Source of the DNA: WANQ01 sp964448055
GTDB lineage: Archaea; Thermoproteota; Thermoprotei_A; Sulfolobales; WANQ01
Reading direction: 5' to 3'
DNA: 19,198 nucleotides
Assembly (NCBI GenBank): GCA_964448055.1
Contig: CAYUVB010000029.1
Coordinates: 1-19,198, forward strand
Part shown: piece after piece, positions 14,005 to 19,198 of the stretch
Position numbering within the stretch: position 1 is the stretch's first letter
Layout of the letters: each line of letters begins with the position of its first letter
The notes under the pieces: model-generated
Databases searched by the model: none
What the model was told of the DNA's origin: nothing
What the model saw: only the letters and a program-made list of their open reading frames with translations
Program-made: the position numbers and the translations under genes

Positions 14005-15219
14005 ATGAGTAAGGAGTTCCCTTATACACTTACACCTCCTTCAAAAATAATTAATGAAGTAAGCCGCATAGCTAATATAAGCATAGAAGAGGAATGCATT
14101 GAAACAAATCAGAAGTTGTTAAGTAGGTATTCTTCTAAGGATGTGGTCGCAGTAATGGATATTCCACCATATGATAGAGCATTAGTTGATGGTTATGCTT
14201 GTAGATCTCAAGACATCCTATATGCTTCAGCTGAATCACCTGTAGTACTAAAACTAGTAGACAAAGATGTAATAAGCGAAGGTGAATGCAAGGAACTTAA
14301 CACTGGAGATAAAGTACCCCAAGGCGCTGATATTGTGGTACCGAGAGAGTATACTTTAAGGGATAAAGACAGCATCCTAGTATACAATAGCTTACCTCCA
14401 AACTATGGTATAGGCTTGAGAGGCGAGGATATTCAGAAAGGAGAAGTAATAATTAGGAGAGGAGAAAGAATACGTCCGTGGCATATAGCACTAGCTTCTG
14501 CTCAAGGATTCAAATGTGTATACGTCTACAAGTTGCCTAGGACTATAGTTTTCTCAACGGGTATGGAATTACTAGAACCTGGTGAACCATATAGGGATGG
14601 AATGATATATGATTCTACACGTAGATTAGTTCTATCATACCTTAAATGGATGGGTTTTGATGTAAGTGATGGAGGTAGGGTAGGTGATGACATTGATATG
14701 ATTGAGAAGATGTTTAGGAAACTGCTAAGTGAATATGATATAATTTTCTCAACTGGTGGAACAAGTATGGGTGAAAGAGATTATACCGTAAAGGCTTTAA
14801 AGAGACTTAAACCTGAGTATATTGTCCATGGTTTTGCTATAAAACCTGGAAGACCTGGGGCTATAGCCGTTGTAAATGGAAAGATAATTATGGCGTTAAG
14901 TGGTTTTCCTGTAGCAGCTCTATCAGAACTAGAACTGGTATTTAAGCCACTAATAGAAAAGTTGCTCAATATAAGAATAGATTATCCAAAGATAATGGGG
15001 AGGCTAACTAGACGAATACCTAGCCAGCCCGGGATAACAGAACTTTATCGTGTGAGAATATGGATACAGAATGGGGAATACTTCATAGAACCATTGAGAC
15101 TTACAGGTAGTGGAGTATTATCGACATTAATTAAAGGTAATGCCTTCCTAATAGTTCCCGAAGACTCAACTGGTTTCGAAGAAGGAGAGAAGGTTGAAGT
15201 ACACCTAGTTTCATGGTAG
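14005..15219 (+). CDS. moeA: MoeA-like molybdopterin molybdotransferase, 404 aa
   Basis: MoeA inserts molybdate (or tungstate, common in hyperthermophiles) into adenylated molybdopterin, the last step of the cofactor pathway in the cytosol. The conserved blocks appear in order: PPYDRALVDGYA (residues 54-65, D62), NTGDKVPQGADIVVP (99-113), GLRGEDIQKGEVI (137-149), FSTGMELLEPGE (183-194), IYDS, STGGTSMGERDYT (249-261), IKPGRPGA (279-286) and LSGFPVAAL (298-306). The last 75 residues form the C-terminal beta domain. Length is normal and no key residue seems lost. The ATG at 14005 comes seven bases after the primase-like stop. No other molybdopterin gene is in the window. Why it sits with the primase-like gene is unclear. 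Confidence 0.95.
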   Translation: MSKEFPYTLTPPSKIINEVSRIANISIEEECIETNQKLLSRYSSKDVVAVMDIPPYDRALVDGYACRSQDILYASAESPVVLKLVDKDVISEGECKELNTGDKVPQGADIVVPREYTLRDKDSILVYNSLPPNYGIGLRGEDIQKGEVIIRRGERIRPWHIALASAQGFKCVYVYKLPRTIVFSTGMELLEPGEPYRDGMIYDSTRRLVLSYLKWMGFDVSDGGRVGDDIDMIEKMFRKLLSEYDIIFSTGGTSMGERDYTVKALKRLKPEYIVHGFAIKPGRPGAIAVVNGKIIMALSGFPVAALSELELVFKPLIEKLLNIRIDYPKIMGRLTRRIPSQPGITELYRVRIWIQNGEYFIEPLRLTGSGVLSTLIKGNAFLIVPEDSTGFEEGEKVEVHLVSW

Positions 15220-15254
15220 GATAACGTATACACCCAAATACTAGATTAAGCTAG

Positions 15255-15265
15255 TATATATTTAA
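15255..15265 (+). promoter_or_regulatory. TATA box of the transglutaminase-like gene
   Basis: TATATATTTAA lies about 22 bases before the ATG at 15277, a spacing that fits a leaderless transcript. No ribosome site is seen before that ATG, in agreement. Confidence 0.5.
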
Positions 15266-15276
15266 GGCGTTAGACT

Positions 15277-16380
15277 ATGAGGTTACAGCGAATTTATCCA
15301 TTACTTATATTGCTTATACTAATTGTTTCATCAACGTTATCAGCAGTTTTACAATACAATCCATTACTACGTATAGACGAAGAACCTGAGATGAAGCTAC
15401 TTGCACAAACCACACAGCCTACTCCCGTACTAGAAGTAGTAGAATCCTATAACATATATAATAGAGGCTCAAACCCATTTAATCTATCTGACTTAGGAGA
15501 CCTATACGTTACCTATCCTCAAATAGATCTCAGACAAGTCATCTTAGACTACAAGGTATATGTAGCAGGTAAGCTTGTAGGTTATACCGTTAAGTCTGAG
15601 TATGGTAACTTATCGCTAGTAGCCATAGTTAATGTGGATGACATAGTAATTGATCCTGGGAAAAATGTTAGTATAAAAGTGTATTATAAGGTTAAGATAA
15701 AGCCGCCACCAAAACCTATATCTATAGATGACATATTGAATGCTTCATGGTATACTGTTTCAAGTATAAAGTACTATAATAATCTAACAGCACCCTCAAG
15801 ATTTTGGAATTATTCTAACCCATTGATAAAGCTACTATCCGATTACCTATGGGAGAAAAGTAATGGTAACTTAGGCTTATATCTAATAGAAGCTGTGCGA
15901 TGGATAAGAGAAAACATAGCTTATCGTACAAGAGTACCTGCAAGACATCCAGTGGAGGTCTTAGCTGAATATAGAGGTGATTGTGATGATGACGCAAACC
16001 TGCTAATAACGTTACTTAGAGCTAAAGGCATACCAGCAATACTTGAAGCAGGATTAGTATACATAAAAGGCTACTATGGGTCTACGCTTATCGACCATGT
16101 AGTGAGATATGAAATACGTAATGGAGGACCACATGGGTGGGTTAAGGTATACATACCTGGACTAGGATGGAGACCAATAGACTTGACATTTATTCTAACT
16201 GGGTCTAAGGACCCCATTGATGCGTTTAATGAAGGAGCATACATGAAGATGCCTATAGTGATAGTAGAACGTAGTTTAGGAAAAGATTATGCTTCAGAAA
16301 CAGTTGAGGAGACAAGAAAATTAGAAAAACTAGAAGCCTACCTTGTAGCAAGAATAGAGTTAAACGTTGTTGAAGGCTAA
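15277..16380 (+). CDS. Membrane-anchored transglutaminase-like protein, 367 aa
   Basis: The N-terminus is a signal anchor or signal peptide: basic MRLQR, then a hydrophobic run at residues 7-25 (YPLLILLILIVSSTLSAVL). The rest is probably outside the membrane. Residues 50-142 form a beta-rich region. Residues 200-310 are a transglutaminase-like core (thiol protease fold): VRWIRENIAYR, RGDCDDDANLL with nucleophile C236, GGPHGWVKVYIPGLGW with H286, and PIDLTF with D302, so the Cys-His-Asp triad is intact. N-glycosylation-type sequons (NAS, NLT, NYS) fit an exported protein. Archaeal members may be peptidases or cross-linking enzymes of the cell surface. The true substrate is unknown. Its TAA overlaps the TAG of the convergent nadE gene. 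Confidence 0.85.
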   Translation: MRLQRIYPLLILLILIVSSTLSAVLQYNPLLRIDEEPEMKLLAQTTQPTPVLEVVESYNIYNRGSNPFNLSDLGDLYVTYPQIDLRQVILDYKVYVAGKLVGYTVKSEYGNLSLVAIVNVDDIVIDPGKNVSIKVYYKVKIKPPPKPISIDDILNASWYTVSSIKYYNNLTAPSRFWNYSNPLIKLLSDYLWEKSNGNLGLYLIEAVRWIRENIAYRTRVPARHPVEVLAEYRGDCDDDANLLITLLRAKGIPAILEAGLVYIKGYYGSTLIDHVVRYEIRNGGPHGWVKVYIPGLGWRPIDLTFILTGSKDPIDAFNEGAYMKMPIVIVERSLGKDYASETVEETRKLEKLEAYLVARIELNVVEG

Positions 16381-17183
16381 GGTACACATACTTTTAATGG
16401 ACTCCTCTTATGTCCTGACTTAATATGTCGTTCACGTACAGCTTTAACTAATTCTAATGGTGCTCCTGTTTTCTCAGCTATTTCTTCATCCCTTAATCCT
16501 ACATCAAACATGTAGTAGAGTATAGGGTCTAGTATATCATATTCTGCTCCAAGTTCATCCATAGCTTTTTGCCCAGGCCAGAGATCTGGGCTACTAGGTT
16601 TCCATGCAATATCTTCTGGTATACCAAGATATTCTGCAAGCATTCTTACTTGAGTCTTATAGAGTCCTAAGAGTGGGTAGAAATCTGCTGCTGCATCACC
16701 CCATTTGGTAAAGTATCCGAGTAACCATTCGCTTCTATCACCACTGCCAACAACAAGTCTATTCTCCTTGTTAGCGTAATAGTAGAGTAAGATCATACGC
16801 GCTCTAGCTTTAACATTAGCTTTAGGTATACGTGGAGCAGTTTCATAGTCATCACCTCCTAACTTTAGAACGGCTTCTACAATAGGTGTAATATCAACTT
16901 TAACAACATCTTTTAACTCAAGAATTGATATTACTCTTTCAGCATCTTCTAATCCCTTTCTACTACTTTCTTTATCAGGCATTAATAACACCTTAACACG
17001 GTCCACACCCAATGCTCTAACACTAAGAGCTGCTATAGTTGATGAGTCAACGCCACCACTTAATCCAATAACAACACCGTTAGCACCAGCATCTGCTACG
17101 ATGCGTCTAATGCAGTCTACTAGCTTCTTAGTAGTTTTCTCAAGATCTATTTTAAGGAAGTCAGGTATGGAGTAACGAGGCAT
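16377..17183 (-). CDS. nadE: NH3-dependent NAD+ synthetase, 268 aa
   Basis: NadE amidates nicotinic acid adenine dinucleotide to NAD+ using ATP and ammonia, the last step of NAD synthesis. The PP-loop SGGVDSS (residues 42-48) binds ATP. Further hallmarks are KVLLMPDKESS, RARMILLYYYAN, VGSGDRSEWLLGYFTKWGD (about 148-166, the NaAD-binding block), YPLLGLYKTQVRMLAEYLG and KPSSPDLWPGQ. There is no glutaminase domain, so it should use free ammonia. The start is ATG at 17183, with AAGGTG six bases upstream. It is transcribed alone and its last bases overlap the convergent transglutaminase-like gene by four. Confidence 0.96.
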   Translation of the reverse strand: MPRYSIPDFLKIDLEKTTKKLVDCIRRIVADAGANGVVIGLSGGVDSSTIAALSVRALGVDRVKVLLMPDKESSRKGLEDAERVISILELKDVVKVDITPIVEAVLKLGGDDYETAPRIPKANVKARARMILLYYYANKENRLVVGSGDRSEWLLGYFTKWGDAAADFYPLLGLYKTQVRMLAEYLGIPEDIAWKPSSPDLWPGQKAMDELGAEYDILDPILYYMFDVGLRDEEIAEKTGAPLELVKAVRERHIKSGHKRSPLKVCVP

Positions 17184-17287
17184 TACCTACACCTTAATAC
17201 TAGTTGTCGTAGCCTGGTATTTACAATTAAATGATGCGTATAGCCTATTAATAAATAATAGGTTGAATAACTATGAATTCAAGTGAA

Positions 17288-17292
17288 GAGGT
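17288..17292 (+). promoter_or_regulatory. Ribosome binding site that favours the ATG at 17300
   Basis: GAGGT, seven bases before the ATG at 17300. An upstream in-frame ATG at 17273 lacks such a site but lies about 25 bases after TATTAATAAATAATAG, so a leaderless start there is also possible. Confidence 0.5.
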
Positions 17293-17299
17293 AAAAAAC

Positions 17300-18370
17300 A
17301 TGGGTAATGCTGATAGACCTTTAGTATCAATAATAGTGCCGACATATAATGAAAGAGAAAATCTACCAATACTAGTTGAAAGAATAGATAAGGCTTTGAA
17401 AAATAAGTATAGTTATGAAATAATAGTTGTAGATGATAATAGTCCTGATAGAACATGGGAAGTAGCGTTAAAGCTTGCAGGCAAAGGATACCCCGTAAAA
17501 CTAGTACGTAGACCAGGTAAGCTGGGACTAGGTACAGCTGTACTTGATGGTCTAAAGAAAGCTAATGGTGTATACGTTGTAGTAATGGATGCTGACCTTC
17601 AGCATCCACCTGAGGTTTTACCAAAGCTCTTAGACAAGGCTCTTAAGGAGAAAGCAGACATAGTGGTAGCTTCAAGATATATTCAGGGAGGTGGAGTAGA
17701 AGGCTGGAGTATCATAAGGAAGATTATATCTAAGGGCGCAACACTGATAGCTAAAATACTCTTGCCTCAAGCTAGGAGAACAACTGATCCTATGTCTGGT
17801 TACTTCTTGTTCCGTAAAGAGATTATTGAAGGAATAGAGTTGAATCCACTAGGTTACAAGATTCTATTAGAGATATTGGTTAAGGCTAAATATAGTAAAG
17901 TTGTTGACGTGCCATACATGTTTCATAGAAGACTTCATGGTGAAAGTAAGCTTGGAATAGGTGAAATGTGGAAGTATATTAAACATGTGTTAAGGTTAAG
18001 CGAGTATCGCCCAATAAAATTTGCAATAGTAGGTGCAAGTGGAATCCTAGTAAATGAAGGAGTACTATACCTAACGCTAAATATGGGGCTTAGTGAAGCA
18101 GTGGCGGGCATTATAGCTATAGAAGCAAGTATATTGAGCAACTTTACCTTAAATGACCTATGGACTTTTCGTTCACGAAGAAGAGGCAGTCTATTATGGA
18201 GACTAGTGAAATATCATTTAAGTGTAGCCCTAGGAGCAATAGTAATGTACTCAACCTATCTAACCCTAACATTACTCGTAGGATTAAGCCCATACCTTTC
18301 AATGTTCATTGGTATATTGCTAGGATTCATAGCAAACTACTTGTTAAGTGAAATAATTGTATGGAGGTAA
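17300..18370 (+). CDS. DPM1-like glycosyltransferase with GtrA membrane domain, 356 aa
   Basis: A family 2 glycosyltransferase of the dolichol-phosphate mannose (or glucose) synthase type, which charges the polyprenyl phosphate carrier used for protein glycosylation at the cytoplasmic face of the membrane. The GT-A domain begins VSIIVPTYNERENLP, followed by VVDDNSPDRTWEV, GLGTAVLDGLKKA, the metal-binding VVMDADLQHPPEVL, and DPMSGYFLFRKEI. After a short linker, a GtrA-like domain follows with four membrane helices (FAIVGASGILVNEGVLYLTL, NFTLNDLWTFR, and two more to the end), as in archaeal DPM synthases. The sites look intact. The preferred start is ATG at 17300. Using 17273 adds nine residues. 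The donor sugar cannot be read. Confidence 0.92.
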   Translation: MGNADRPLVSIIVPTYNERENLPILVERIDKALKNKYSYEIIVVDDNSPDRTWEVALKLAGKGYPVKLVRRPGKLGLGTAVLDGLKKANGVYVVVMDADLQHPPEVLPKLLDKALKEKADIVVASRYIQGGGVEGWSIIRKIISKGATLIAKILLPQARRTTDPMSGYFLFRKEIIEGIELNPLGYKILLEILVKAKYSKVVDVPYMFHRRLHGESKLGIGEMWKYIKHVLRLSEYRPIKFAIVGASGILVNEGVLYLTLNMGLSEAVAGIIAIEASILSNFTLNDLWTFRSRRRGSLLWRLVKYHLSVALGAIVMYSTYLTLTLLVGLSPYLSMFIGILLGFIANYLLSEIIVWR

Positions 18371-18442
18371 ACAGTTCTACAAGGCACCAAAATGTTTTAA
18401 CCAAGTTTTAAGGCCATGAACAAGTATTAAGGAAAGCTTGAC

Positions 18443-19198
18443 TTGATAGATCGCATAGTTCTACTACTATCACTTCTAGGTATTGGATGGGCTATTAGAC
18501 TGACTTCAATCAAAGTAAACCGTGATAGAATTGACAAGATAATAAATACGTTTACGAATCTTCTTTACTCCCTATTCTTCCCATTAATGTTCTTCAATAT
18601 ATTCGCTGAAAGAGGATTAAACTTAGCAGATCTTTCCATTACGATTCTAGTATTCTCCTACACAATAATATCACTAGCAATACTCTACATGGTAACTCAT
18701 AGATATAATAAGAAACTACGTAATGCTATTATAGTAACAGCTATTTTTCCTAACGTAATCTTTCTAGGATTCCCAGTAGTTATAACACTTTGTGGTGATA
18801 TTACTTATGCCTCACTTTATAGTTTAGTAATGCTTGTATTAAACATAACAGTAGGCGGATTGCTGGGAATGCAACGACATGAAATTGTGTGGTCAATTAT
18901 AAAACTACCAATACTATACGGGTTTGCCAGCGGTGTAGTAGCACATTATGTTATAGGGGACATTGTTATAACGTTCACATCATTTGCTAAAACAATAACA
19001 TCGGTTATCTCTACTTATGGAGCAGCAATGGTAATGGGTTACTCTATTCCTGCATCAACAACAGTACTGAGCCGATATTACAAGCTGATAGGTATTCAAA
19101 TAATCTACAGATTTGTTGCTTCACCACTAGTACATCACATTTTAACAATACCACTAGTGCTACCTTACGAAGCTTATCAACAAGTAATAATAGAGTCC
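18443..19198 (+). CDS. AEC-family (auxin efflux carrier-like) transporter, 5' part, 252 codons in window
   Basis: An open frame from TTG 18443 runs to the window end without a stop. It gives about seven hydrophobic helices: IVLLLSLLGIGWAIRLTS, LLYSLFFPLMFFNIFA, ITILVFSYTIISLAILYMV, VTAIFPNVIFLGFPVVITLC, LYSLVMLVLNITVGGLLGM, and more. The segment NVIFLGFPV with its proline-interrupted helix is typical of the auxin efflux carrier / bile-acid-arsenite fold (AEC) family, which moves organic acids such as malate in prokaryotes. The only in-frame start near the upstream stop (18428) is the TTG, with a weak GGA ten bases ahead. Intact members are about 300 residues, so roughly 50 residues lie beyond the edge. 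The substrate is unknown. Confidence 0.78.
   Translation, partial: MIDRIVLLLSLLGIGWAIRLTSIKVNRDRIDKIINTFTNLLYSLFFPLMFFNIFAERGLNLADLSITILVFSYTIISLAILYMVTHRYNKKLRNAIIVTAIFPNVIFLGFPVVITLCGDITYASLYSLVMLVLNITVGGLLGMQRHEIVWSIIKLPILYGFASGVVAHYVIGDIVITFTSFAKTITSVISTYGAAMVMGYSIPASTTVLSRYYKLIGIQIIYRFVASPLVHHILTIPLVLPYEAYQQVIIES

Overview
The window looks like a piece of a hyperthermophilic crenarchaeal chromosome, most likely of Desulfurococcales type. The evidence is a Sulfolobus-type single-OB-fold SSB, a DUF123 protein, a stand-alone AlaX-like editing protein, a DPM1-GtrA glycosyltransferase, TATA-box promoters, frequent GTG/TTG starts, codons rich in AGA/ATA/CTA, and small GC-rich islands in an AT-rich background that carry C/D-box-like RNA motifs. 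The genus cannot be fixed from the sequence alone.

Layout. 1-1081 (minus): an edge-truncated reading frame and an unknown His-rich protein. 1082-1375: an intergenic stretch with a possible C/D sRNA. 1376-1927 (plus): a broken cysteine-biosynthesis locus, in which the N-terminal part of a SerK/ParB-like free serine kinase is joined by a deletion to the C-terminal part of a cysteine synthase. 1954-4587 (minus): a three-gene ABC-2 exporter operon (ATPase, permease, permease). 4715-5984 (minus): a translationally coupled pair, a SWIM-like zinc-finger protein with no usual start codon followed by a Cas4/RecB-like Fe-S nuclease-fold protein whose active site looks degenerate. 6118-7475 (plus): a nucleotidyltransferase and a DUF123 protein. 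7572-8278 (plus): SSB and a stand-alone PqqD-like protein. 8445-8945 (plus): AlaX-like tRNA editing protein. 8965-10125 (minus): MFS transporter. 10126-10372: a GC-rich island with two C/D sRNA candidates on the minus strand. 10367-12227 (minus): a helical protein and a T4 RNA ligase 1-like protein whose catalytic Lys position is Arg. 12228-12614: intergenic, with a 30-codon small-protein candidate. 12615-13997 (plus): a large crenarchaeal-type protein with weak resemblance to archaeo-eukaryotic primases. 14005-16380 (plus): MoeA and a membrane-anchored transglutaminase-like protein. 16377-17183 (minus): NadE. 17300-18370 (plus): DPM1-GtrA glycosyltransferase. 18443-19198 (plus): AEC-family transporter, cut by the window edge.

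How the genes work together. Most are housekeeping or transport genes in short operons. Nucleic-acid genes are over-represented between 4.7 and 14 kb: SWIM plus Cas4-like, nucleotidyltransferase plus DUF123, SSB, ligase-like, primase-like. Several keep their fold signatures but lack expected catalytic residues. The two best candidates for an undescribed system are the SWIM/Cas4-like pair and the divergent ligase-like/primase-like locus. Both are inferences from motif reading and need profile searches. No CRISPR array, tRNA, rRNA, transposase or integrase was seen.
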